From assembly GCA_009776715.1 (NCBI GenBank), contig WRNF01000021.1, forward strand, positions 1-8,165: 8,165 nt of DNA, written 5' to 3'. Under the pieces are notes generated by a model that saw only the letters and a program-made list of their open reading frames with translations, was not told the origin of the DNA and searched no databases. Both the position numbers and the translations under genes were made by a program. The stretch is from Treponema sp. (lineage in GTDB: Bacteria; Spirochaetota; Spirochaetia; Treponematales; Breznakiellaceae). Below are positions 1 to 6,466 of this stretch, piece after piece; positions within the stretch are counted from its first letter, which is position 1; every line of letters begins with the position of its first letter.

Positions 1-1
1 G

Positions 2-583
2 GTTATACGTTTTTCTCAAATAAAAAACCTGCCCTTTGAATTGATAAAATACAAACTTGGCCGCATAGACATAGATTTTATTGAAAAGGCTGTACTTCAC
101 ATTGCCGGCATTGAAAAAGAACAACTGGATTTTACCGCTGATCTTTGCTTTGAACGCCGAATAACCCCAAATATTTTCACTGGTGCGGCAAATCTTATTC
201 AGAAAGCGCAGGACCGGGGTGAAAAAGTTGTTTTTGCAACATCATCCTTGTACACCATTGTCCGTCCTTTGGAAAAATTCTTTCAAGCAAACGCTGTTCT
301 GGCAAGCGCCCTTGAATTTAGCGGCGGCAGGGCTACCGGCAGGCTTATGGGCAACAGTCTTTTTGGACAGAAGAAAAAAGAGGCTGTGCAGAAATGGCTG
401 GAAGAAAATAAAATACATCCCAGCGAGTCTTGCTGTTACTCGGATTCATACACCGATATTCCCTTGCTTAATTTATGCGGTAAACCTGTAGCGGTAAATC
501 CAGACCGGTTTCTTAAAAAAGAAGCCTTACAATGCGGCTGGGAAATATTGTACTTTAAAAACACTTTGGGGAATAACAGATAA
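2..583 (+). CDS. HAD-IB (SerB-like) phosphatase, 3' part only; 5' end lies outside the window
   Basis: A haloacid-dehalogenase superfamily hydrolase of subfamily IB, the group that includes phosphoserine phosphatase-like enzymes; it would remove phosphate from a small cytosolic substrate. The frame is open to the left edge, so the TTG at 41 is not a convincing start and the gene begins upstream. About 193 residues are visible. Motif II is FATSS (nt about 233-247), the motif III lysine lies in GQKKKE (about 365-382), and motif IV is YSDSYTDIP (about 437-463), followed by the typical GKPVAVNPD segment. The catalytic motif I (DxDGT) and most of the cap's start are missing, consistent with the edge cut and not with decay. 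It is convergent with the lipoprotein gene, 107 bp from stop to stop. The HAD-IB assignment is firm; the substrate cannot be told from the sequence. Confidence 0.85.
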   Translation, partial: VIRFSQIKNLPFELIKYKLGRIDIDFIEKAVLHIAGIEKEQLDFTADLCFERRITPNIFTGAANLIQKAQDRGEKVVFATSSLYTIVRPLEKFFQANAVLASALEFSGGRATGRLMGNSLFGQKKKEAVQKWLEENKIHPSESCCYSDSYTDIPLLNLCGKPVAVNPDRFLKKEALQCGWEILYFKNTLGNNR

Positions 584-656
584 CAGGCAGAAGGAAACTA
601 AGTAGACAGTATGTGCGTTTATTTAAATACCCAAAGACATGGATCTCATTCCCCAA
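566..656. repeat. 9-bp perfect inverted repeat with 73-nt loop across the convergent gap
   Basis: TTGGGGAAT at 566-574 is the exact reverse complement of ATTCCCCAA at 648-656. The left arm lies in the last codons of the HAD gene; the right arm is in the gap before the convergent lipoprotein gene's stop. On the minus strand the second arm is followed by a short T run (AGTGTTTTT). The loop is too long for a classical terminator. It may be a bidirectional termination or RNA-folding element, or chance. The loop also holds the palindrome TATTTAAATA (620-629). Confidence 0.35.
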
Positions 657-676
657 CATCCTTATATGTTTTTTTT
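655..676 (+). terminator. Weak rho-independent-like terminator after the HAD gene
   Basis: AACAT (655-659) pairs with ATGTT (666-670) around a 6-nt loop, and the run of T continues to 676. The stem has only five mostly A-T pairs, so it is a poor terminator on its own. Its position 72 bp after the HAD stop codon fits the role. The rest of the gap (584-690) shows no gene. Confidence 0.3.
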
Positions 677-690
677 AAGTTACATAAAAT

Positions 691-3600
691 TCACTGCCCT
701 CCGATACCCGCCAGTGCCGGATACCCCCGGCTGGCAATGCCGGTAAAACTCCAGGGCTTTTCGGCGCCGCTGTTAAAACCAGGGCCTGCACTGGCGCTTG
801 TCCAGAAATTCTCGCTGTAGAAACTGCTGTTTGCAATATCTTCTCCGTTTTTATCATTTTCATTTCCTGGAACTGTTGTTCCCGAAGGGTTATAAGAGCC
901 GTAAGTGCCCTCTTCCAATAGCATGGAAGCAGAGGCGTAATTGCCGGATAATCCGGTAATTACGTTTCCGCATATACGCCCCACAGCTAGGCCGGAATCG
1001 CCTTTCGCTGTAACAGTTGAACCCAGGGCAACACAGTTTCTTATCAAACCGCTTGAAAGATTGCCTGCAAAGCCCCCGGCGTATACGTTTGTTCTTGTGG
1101 TGGCTGCGCCCTGAGAGGAAACCAAACCGGTTGAAAAACACCGCTCCAGCCAATAGTTATCATCTGTCAACTCTACGCTGCCGGCAAATCCTCCAGCATA
1201 TATTTTATCATAATTAATGGCAGTTCCTGACGGAGAAGTGCTTTTACTATCCAATGAAACATTACCTGTAGCATAGCAATCTTCGAGCCAAACCTGATTT
1301 TGAATTCTGCCCCCAAAACCGCCGATGCAGAGTTCTGATGGGGTCAAGACCCAAACGGGGTTGGCTACATATACCGTAGCCGTAACTGAGCCGGTGCTGT
1401 AAGATCGGCTTATCCTCTTGTTTGGCGTCCAAGAACCACCTATTTGAAATAAGCCCACAAAGCCGCCGGCGTTGAGAGCAACGTACCTTCCCGGATTGTT
1501 CATGTTTATTATGCTCACTTCGACAGGAGAATCACTGTAACAGCCTTCTATGGAATCCCGCGTCAAACCGATGAAGCCTCCTACTCTAATGGATGCTGTT
1601 TGTGCCGTGTCCACTGTGTCCACTCTTGAGATTATTTCTACAAGCCTGGCCCGGCTTCTACAGTTGATTAAATTTACACCGGTAACGATTTGTCCGGCAA
1701 AACCGCCTATACTCGTATCAAAATCACTTACTCCGGTATATTGCCTTTCAACATGAATGGAACCGTCGCGGTACTCACAATCTTCAAAAGTGATAAGGTT
1801 ATTATTGCCGTTATAGGGAGCGGCGCATACTCCTCCAAGACTGATATGGCCAGGGCCTTCAACTTTCACATACATATCCCCGCTGGCCGTTGAGCTTATT
1901 ACCGTTACCGGCCTCTCATTGTGGTTTCCGGCAATAGAAGCATTGTTATTCCACACAAACCCTGCAATTCCAACTACGCCGCCAATCCATGTAAACGAAA
2001 GAACCTCATAATTTTCAGGGATATCAATTGTACCGGTAAAATCACCGTCCAATAAATGTCCTTCCTTCATTCTTCCAATGATTCCGCCGCAGATATATGC
2101 CAGGCGGTTATCTGTACTGTTATTACTGGCCCACATTCTGAGGGTTGCGGAAACTTTAACATCCTCTATTTTTCCAAATCCCTGACTTTCTCCGGCAAGA
2201 CCCCCAATGAAAATGAAACCTGTGTTACTATTACTAGTATCAGTATTTCTTGCATCCACAATTCCGGCAACAGTTACTTTGTTTATCATCAATTTGTCGG
2301 CTGATACAGTGCTGTCATTGGCAATAAAGCCTGCGATTCCTCCGGCCCGGATAAAACCGTTGCCGGTTCCGGTTACATGTAATTCAATTTCAGTAAGGCA
2401 GTTTTCAATTTGAGAGGTGGATGCCATGTACCCGACCATTGCCCCGGCGTACAAATAGGAAGATGAAGTGATGTTCACTTTACCCGGTCCGGTAATTATT
2501 GTATTGGAAATTGTAGTGTTGCCGTCTGCCCGTCCTACAAGGCCGCCGATGCAGGAGGTGCTTGTTTCGGCTGCTGTAACTGCGGAGTATACTATGCGAA
2601 GGTCGCGGATTTCCGCATCTTTCACATAACCGAAAAGACCAGTAGTGTATTCAGAGCTGGCAAAATTGCCGTTTATGGTAATGCTATGCCCATTGCCGTA
2701 GAATTTTCCGCCGAACGGAACAATGCTGTCACCAACCGGAGTCCATTCCCCACTCTCTAAAACAATATCTTTCATCAATACAAAATTTTTCACCATACCA
2801 GAGGTCTGGCTGTTCATTGTTAATTGTCCACTGTTCACTGAATCAATTATAATCGTATTGCTTTGATCTACCTTCATCCCCGGAAAGTTCCAAATTGTCA
2901 GCGGGCCTTTTATTCTGTTATCCGTATCCCCGCTGCCTGAGAGTTCAAGGTATATATCGTAGCGGTGAATGCCCGTTACCGGCTGTCCTGACCGTACCCC
3001 ATCGGCATTCGGCGGCTGCACATTCCTGATATGCATTTTGTTTTCTTCCGCCTCCAATACTGCATCTTGGCGCGGCCCTGAGTCTTGGAAATAATACAAC
3101 TGTACCGGAATTTGCGCCTGCTCATTTTCGTTCATTAATTTCCATGTTATGCTAATCTCATCCCCATCATAATAGGCCTCCCAGTCTTCAACAGTAACAT
3201 TGGAAAAACTCCCTGTTTTCCAGGGAAATTCAACAGTTTTTGTCAAGGAATTTCCTATAAGGTTTTTTATTCCAGTGCCGACAGTAACAGTTATTTCGGC
3301 ATTCGCAATCGCATCGGGTTTATCCGCATCCGCCTCGATAATAATAATATTTCGGTTTGCATCCCACACTGGGTTTTTATAATACTTGGCTGGCCCGTTA
3401 AGGCCGTCAATATTAAAAACGCTTCCTTTTGGCTGCATTTTTTCGTCCAGGGTTCTCATTGTTATTGTAATACTGTCTTGTGCAAATAGCGCCGTATTGC
3501 CGTCTATGGGTGCGGCAAAGTACAATATAATATTTTGATTTTTTGCATAATAACCGCCTGCCTGCATGAAAGGAAAAGTACGCACAATGCGCGGCGCTTC

Positions 3601-4098
3601 AATACAGAAGGGAACCAGGGTTACCGCCCCGGTGGAATCAAGCGTAATACTGTTTATGCCTCCGTTCGGATCAACCTCGGGAAAAACTTTAACCGGAACA
3701 TCGATACTGTCAAGAAATCCGGCAGGGTCTGCATCAAATTGCCAGCCCTGCGGCAGCACGTTTGAGGCATAAACCCGCCACTCTGTCAGTGCATAATCGG
3801 CCTCTGGCGTAAATTCCAGGTTAAAGGGATAGCCCTTTCGCGGCCTTTCATTTGTCCGTTTGGCATCAAAACACCTGCCTGTTCCGTTCTGGGGGCTGGC
3901 TCCCCATGCATTGGGATAGGCAACGCTTACCGTAAGTTTTGCCGCATTCGCCCAGGCAATTTCCTCGTCTATTTTTTTTATATAATGAGGATCTTTCTGT
4001 TTGGTTAAAAGATCGCAATTAAAAAAGAAAAGTGAAAAAAGAAAAAAGAAAAAAGGAAGGAGAGAGTGGGTTTTACGAAATGAAGATATAAACAACAT
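691..4098 (-). CDS. Large GLUG-repeat lipoprotein with Ig-like region, probably surface-exposed
   Basis: I start this at the ATG at 4096-4098 (1135 residues). An in-frame ATG at 4122 would add eight residues, but it falls between the -35 and -10 of a consensus promoter. Numbering from 4098: residues 1-27 are a signal peptide with Arg/Lys/His and a very Phe-rich core, ending FFFNC, so Cys28 is the likely lipidated residue (a loose, spirochaete-type lipobox). Residues about 167-295 resemble an SbsA-type bacterial Ig-like domain (APRIVRTFP...ILYFAAPID). Residues about 452-480 hold WTPVG...GGKFYGNGHSITI, the usual entry to a GLUG array. GLUG repeats fill about 486-1052, each opening with a GG(F/L/I/V)xG-type turn and often ending with xxCYxTG. 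The C-terminus (FWTSAS...PWSFTGIASRGYPAL) is the usual array end. Inferred: a lipid-anchored, beta-helix-like adhesin or surface protein. Ligand unknown. Confidence 0.85.
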   Translation of the reverse strand: MLFISSFRKTHSLLPFFFFLFSLFFFNCDLLTKQKDPHYIKKIDEEIAWANAAKLTVSVAYPNAWGASPQNGTGRCFDAKRTNERPRKGYPFNLEFTPEADYALTEWRVYASNVLPQGWQFDADPAGFLDSIDVPVKVFPEVDPNGGINSITLDSTGAVTLVPFCIEAPRIVRTFPFMQAGGYYAKNQNIILYFAAPIDGNTALFAQDSITITMRTLDEKMQPKGSVFNIDGLNGPAKYYKNPVWDANRNIIIIEADADKPDAIANAEITVTVGTGIKNLIGNSLTKTVEFPWKTGSFSNVTVEDWEAYYDGDEISITWKLMNENEQAQIPVQLYYFQDSGPRQDAVLEAEENKMHIRNVQPPNADGVRSGQPVTGIHRYDIYLELSGSGDTDNRIKGPLTIWNFPGMKVDQSNTIIIDSVNSGQLTMNSQTSGMVKNFVLMKDIVLESGEWTPVGDSIVPFGGKFYGNGHSITINGNFASSEYTTGLFGYVKDAEIRDLRIVYSAVTAAETSTSCIGGLVGRADGNTTISNTIITGPGKVNITSSSYLYAGAMVGYMASTSQIENCLTEIELHVTGTGNGFIRAGGIAGFIANDSTVSADKLMINKVTVAGIVDARNTDTSNSNTGFIFIGGLAGESQGFGKIEDVKVSATLRMWASNNSTDNRLAYICGGIIGRMKEGHLLDGDFTGTIDIPENYEVLSFTWIGGVVGIAGFVWNNNASIAGNHNERPVTVISSTASGDMYVKVEGPGHISLGGVCAAPYNGNNNLITFEDCEYRDGSIHVERQYTGVSDFDTSIGGFAGQIVTGVNLINCRSRARLVEIISRVDTVDTAQTASIRVGGFIGLTRDSIEGCYSDSPVEVSIINMNNPGRYVALNAGGFVGLFQIGGSWTPNKRISRSYSTGSVTATVYVANPVWVLTPSELCIGGFGGRIQNQVWLEDCYATGNVSLDSKSTSPSGTAINYDKIYAGGFAGSVELTDDNYWLERCFSTGLVSSQGAATTRTNVYAGGFAGNLSSGLIRNCVALGSTVTAKGDSGLAVGRICGNVITGLSGNYASASMLLEEGTYGSYNPSGTTVPGNENDKNGEDIANSSFYSENFWTSASAGPGFNSGAEKPWSFTGIASRGYPALAGIGGQ
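943..2643 (-). repeat. Array of about 14 degenerate GLUG protein repeats
   Basis: Read on the minus strand, this stretch encodes successive units opening with GLFGYV, GGLVGR, GAMVGY, GGIAGF, GGLAGE, GGIIGR, GGVVGI, GGVCAA, GGFAGQ, GGFIGL, GGFVGL, GGFGGR, GGFAGS and GGFAGN. Spacing is irregular, roughly 30-50 residues, because of inserted strands. Later units are closer to consensus, with endings such as EDCYATG and ERCFSTG. The DNA is diverged between units, so this is an old protein-level repeat and not a recent tandem duplication. GLUG repeats are typical of bacterial surface proteins. Confidence 0.8.
2811..2838. repeat. Four tandem heptamers inside the lipoprotein gene
   Basis: On the plus strand the units are TGTTCAT, TGTTAAT, TGTCCAC and TGTTCAC, in perfect 7-nt phase. 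In the gene's reading direction they become GTGAACA, GTGGACA, ATTAACA and ATGAACA and encode the hydrophilic residues 421-430 (VNSGQLTMNS). The tract lies between the Ig-like part and the GLUG array. It resembles short tandemly repeated heptamer elements scattered in some bacterial genomes, though I cannot check for other copies. Confidence 0.6.
4034..4054. repeat. Three tandem GAAAAAA heptamers in the signal-peptide codons
   Basis: GAAAAAA occurs at 4034-4040, 4041-4047 and 4048-4054, within a longer purine-rich tract (about 4021-4070). On the coding (minus) strand it is TTTTTTC repeated and encodes the Phe-rich core of the lipoprotein signal peptide. Neither one 7-nt unit nor one base of a T6 run is a multiple of three, so slippage here would shift the frame close to the start of the gene. 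Confidence 0.65.
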
Positions 4099-4104
4099 AT
4101 ATTG

Positions 4105-4133
4105 ATTATACCAATGTTTCATTCATTTGTCAA
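4105..4133 (-). promoter_or_regulatory. Perfect sigma-70-type promoter for the GLUG lipoprotein gene
   Basis: On the minus strand TTGACA (4133-4128) and TATAAT (4110-4105) are separated by exactly 17 nt, matching the vegetative sigma consensus at all 12 positions. The -35 box overlaps the TGA stop of yifB (4132-4130). A start seven bases after the -10 would fall at about 4098, the A of the in-frame ATG chosen here as the start. No Shine-Dalgarno-like sequence precedes that ATG, so the message would be leaderless or nearly so. Confidence 0.7.
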
Positions 4134-5770
4134 TACTGCCGGGAAAGGGTTATTATCTCGTAGGGGTCATCGCCGTAACGGCGGTGCTGGACTGCTTCTG
4201 TTATGTGATCTGATCCGATTACTTCTTTTCCGTCCAAATCGGCGATAGTTCTGGCCACGCGTAAAATGCCGTGATATGCGCGGCCGGACAGCCCCAGATG
4301 GGAAAGGGCTTTGTGAAAGGCCTCCTTCGTTTGCCTGTTCATGGGGCAAAATGCTTCAATTTTACCTGCCGGGATAAGGGCATTGCGGCGGATGCTTTTG
4401 CTTCGCTGCTGCTGAACGGCTACCGCTGCCATAACCCTTTTTTTTATATCTGCGCTGCTTTCCCCGGAAGCATTTCTGGAAATATCATTTATTCCCGCAG
4501 GAATAACCGCGGCACGAAGCTCAATCCGGTCAAGCAGGGCGCCGCCGAATTTTTTCCAATACCGGTTAATTTCTTCCGGCGAACACAGGCAGCCGGGCAT
4601 TACATCATAGCCGTGGCTTATTCCCAAACGCCCGCAGGGGCATGCGTTAGCCGCTAATAATAACTGAAACCCGGCGGGAAAACGCACCACTCTTTCGGCA
4701 CGGGCAATGCTGACTACCCTGTCTTCAAGCGGTTCGCGCAAGGCCTGCAACACATTGCTTTTAAATTCAGGCGCTTCATCAAGGAACAGCACTCCCAAAT
4801 GCGCAAGGCTTATTTCCCCCGGGCGCAGCGATCTGCCGCCCCCCAGAATTCCCTCTGCGCTTGCGGAATGGTGCGGGGAACGGAACGGGGGAAGGGAAAT
4901 CAGGCGATCGATGCAGGCGCCGGAATCTGCTGTCCCGCCATTAATGACCGTGTTGGGTTTGGTTTTAAAATACCCGGCCAAACTGTGCAGCCTTGTAACT
5001 TCCACCGCTTCGTCAGTGTCCAATGGCGCCATTATTGACTGCAGCCGCCTTGCAAGCATTGTCTTTCCTGCCCCGGGCGGGCCAAAAACGAGCATATTAT
5101 GCCCTCCTGCGGCGGCAATTTCCAAAGCCCGTTTGTACAGTAACTGCCCGCGCACATCGGCAAAATCAGCTTCGGCAGTCTCTGCAGGATTTGATTCAAG
5201 GGCTTTTTCCTTGCGAACAGCCGTTTCAGCAGTAAAAGCACCGGTATCATTTAAGGCGAACAGCGCATCAACCGCTTCACGCAATGTTGCAACGGCAGCG
5301 ATCGGTACATGGCGGCCTGAACCTGCATCTTTGCATAAAATTGCCGCCTCCGCCCGGTTTTCCTGCGGAACAATTATCCCGCTGATATCTTCTTCCATGC
5401 CGGCAGCAATCGCGGCCAGAACGCCCCGTGCGGAACGGACCCTGCCGGAAAGCTCCACCTCTCCCATAACCAGCAAATTGGGCGGAACAGGCGCAATGTC
5501 AGCCGCCGCCATTACTGCCAGGGCAATCGGCAGATCAAGCGATGCCCCGTCTTTGCGCATTCCTGCCGGGGCAAGGTTTATCAATATCCTGTCCGCCGGA
5601 AAATTAAGCCCTGAATTTCTGAAGGCCGCCCGAACCCTATCCCGTGCCTCGCGGACAGCCCCTTCGGCAAGCCCGGTAATGTCTATGCCCGGAATTCCCC
5701 GCCGGATATCCGCTTCAACCCTGATAATTACTCCATCTGCCCCATAAGGCGCATATGCTAAAACGCTCAT
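4130..5770 (-). CDS. yifB: YifB/ComM family Mg-chelatase-like AAA+ ATPase
   Basis: This is a 546-residue member of the YifB/ComM family. Characterised ComM is a hexameric DNA helicase that drives branch migration during integration of incoming DNA in natural transformation; many non-transformable bacteria also carry it, so competence cannot be inferred. Residues 1-170 form the N-terminal Lon-protease-fold domain typical of the family, beginning MSVLAYAPYGADG. Walker A is GPPGAGKT (230-237) and Walker B is VLFLDE (327-332), with FRSPHHSAS (296-304) between them. A four-cysteine cluster (C377, C379, C394, C396) precedes LLDRIEL (412-418), whose Arg is a likely arginine finger. The C-terminal helical Mg-chelatase domain (about 445-535) includes LSGRAYHGILRVARTIADL. 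Family members are usually near 505-515 residues; the extra length includes an insertion before FRSPHH (about 270-293). It starts at the ATG at 5770 with AGGGGG upstream. The lipoprotein gene follows closely but has its own promoter. Confidence 0.95.
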   Translation of the reverse strand: MSVLAYAPYGADGVIIRVEADIRRGIPGIDITGLAEGAVREARDRVRAAFRNSGLNFPADRILINLAPAGMRKDGASLDLPIALAVMAAADIAPVPPNLLVMGEVELSGRVRSARGVLAAIAAGMEEDISGIIVPQENRAEAAILCKDAGSGRHVPIAAVATLREAVDALFALNDTGAFTAETAVRKEKALESNPAETAEADFADVRGQLLYKRALEIAAAGGHNMLVFGPPGAGKTMLARRLQSIMAPLDTDEAVEVTRLHSLAGYFKTKPNTVINGGTADSGACIDRLISLPPFRSPHHSASAEGILGGGRSLRPGEISLAHLGVLFLDEAPEFKSNVLQALREPLEDRVVSIARAERVVRFPAGFQLLLAANACPCGRLGISHGYDVMPGCLCSPEEINRYWKKFGGALLDRIELRAAVIPAGINDISRNASGESSADIKKRVMAAVAVQQQRSKSIRRNALIPAGKIEAFCPMNRQTKEAFHKALSHLGLSGRAYHGILRVARTIADLDGKEVIGSDHITEAVQHRRYGDDPYEIITLSRQY

Positions 5771-5775
5771 AAAAT

Positions 5776-5781
5776 CCCCCT
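5776..5781 (-). promoter_or_regulatory. Ribosome binding site of yifB
   Basis: On the minus strand AGGGGG lies five bases before the ATG at 5770. It is the clearest Shine-Dalgarno-like sequence in the window and fixes this start. The other starts examined here lack one. Confidence 0.7.
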
Positions 5782-5798
5782 ACTATATATATGGCGGA

Positions 5799-5810
5799 AA
5801 AATGCATTTT
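5799..5810. promoter_or_regulatory. 12-bp perfect palindrome in the divergent intergenic region
   Basis: AAAATGCATTTT reads the same on both strands and is followed at once by a further GCATT. It lies between yifB and the divergent 197-residue gene, upstream of both starts. It could be an operator for a dimeric regulator, but in a region this rich in A and T a chance palindrome is also plausible. No clear -35/-10 pair for yifB stands out here. Confidence 0.25.
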
Positions 5811-5834
5811 GCATTATTAAATTATGAAAAACTC

Positions 5835-5863
5835 TTGAAAAATAAGCGGATTCACAATACTAT
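5835..5863 (+). promoter_or_regulatory. Candidate promoter for the helical-protein/MATE operon
   Basis: TTGAAA (5835-5840) and TACTAT (5858-5863) are spaced by 17 nt, with 4 and 5 of 6 consensus positions matched. Transcription would begin near 5870, which is the A of the start codon. The start is fixed independently: an in-frame TAA at 5843-5845 closes the frame upstream and no other in-frame start codon lies between. Confidence 0.45.
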
Positions 5864-5869
5864 GGAACA

Positions 5870-6463
5870 ATGGGAAGAATAAAAAGCGCGCTGGAAATTG
5901 CGCTGGAGCGTACAGAATCGGTAAAAACAAATAAAGCCAGCATTGGCCTGTACCAGGCAAAACAGGAAGGCATTAAAATTGCCAATGCTTTTTTAACGGA
6001 TCCGTCAATTAACCTTGACAGCGAATTGAAAAAAAGGCCGGAAGAACTGCGGGAAAGTTTTAAGCAGGGAATTTTTGACGTGCTTTATGCGCAAATCTCT
6101 CTTCCGGCAGCGTTAGATGATATGCAGCGGATACAGGCGGCGGGCAAGGGGCTTCAGCTTCTTATTGACGATAAGCATTTTTCACAAATGTACAAACAAT
6201 TTACCCAGGTGCTGTCGCAGTTCATTGAAGAAACAGCCCAATACGACCAGATGATACGGCAGCAGTATGCGCCAAAACTCCGCCAAAAAGAAGAAGAATT
6301 ATCCCGCAGACTGGGAAGGGAGGTAAAACTGGATCCTTTGCAAGACCCGGAATTTATCAATTTTTATAATCAGAACCTTAACGCATTAAAAGCTAACTAT
6401 CAAACTTTTATAGATCAGGTAAAAGACGAAGCGTTAAAAATATGGAATGAAAAAAAAGAATGA
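5870..6463 (+). CDS. Conserved hypothetical helical protein, first gene of a MATE operon
   Basis: I do not recognise a characterised function. The protein is 197 residues, highly charged and Gln-rich, with no signal peptide or membrane segment, so it is probably cytosolic. It looks almost entirely alpha-helical: a conserved-looking N-terminus (MGRIKSALEIALERTESVK), a middle of amphipathic helices (about 55-130), and a likely coiled-coil part around 135-150 (RQKEEELSRRLGR). It ends in a further helix rich in Lys and Glu. From memory it resembles a spirochaete family of unknown function (possibly DUF6657); I could not check this. A distant YlbF/YmcA-like relation was considered but not supported by any motif. 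The ATG at 5870 is the only possible start nearby. Its stop lies 3 bp before the MATE start, so the two genes are very likely co-transcribed. Confidence 0.75.
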   Translation: MGRIKSALEIALERTESVKTNKASIGLYQAKQEGIKIANAFLTDPSINLDSELKKRPEELRESFKQGIFDVLYAQISLPAALDDMQRIQAAGKGLQLLIDDKHFSQMYKQFTQVLSQFIEETAQYDQMIRQQYAPKLRQKEEELSRRLGREVKLDPLQDPEFINFYNQNLNALKANYQTFIDQVKDEALKIWNEKKE

Positions 6464-6466
6464 ATT

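Noticed and set aside
41..43. TTG as the start codon of the HAD phosphatase
   Set aside because: The frame continues without a stop to the left edge, and the family needs an N-terminal DxD motif that is absent after this TTG, so the true start is upstream of the window.
710..735. G+C-rich hairpin GCCAG-TG-CCGG / CCGG-CTGGC near the lipoprotein stop
   Set aside because: It lies within the last codons of the gene and is not followed by a T run on either strand, so it does not qualify as a terminator.
691..4098. The lipoprotein gene as a recently acquired foreign or broken gene
   Set aside because: The frame is open over more than 1100 codons with an intact signal peptide and C-terminus. No mobile-element sequence flanks it, and composition does not stand out clearly from neighbours.
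4707..5747. A 346-codon open frame on the plus strand opposite yifB
   Set aside because: It mirrors a strongly supported AAA+ gene with intact Walker motifs. Its translation is a Ser/Ala/Arg-rich string without recognisable domains, typical of the complement of G+C-rich coding DNA.
5862..5882. A six-codon reading frame (MEQWEE) overlapping the start of the 197-residue gene, as a possible leader peptide
   Set aside because: It is very short, has no ribosome site, and would lie mostly upstream of the predicted transcription start.
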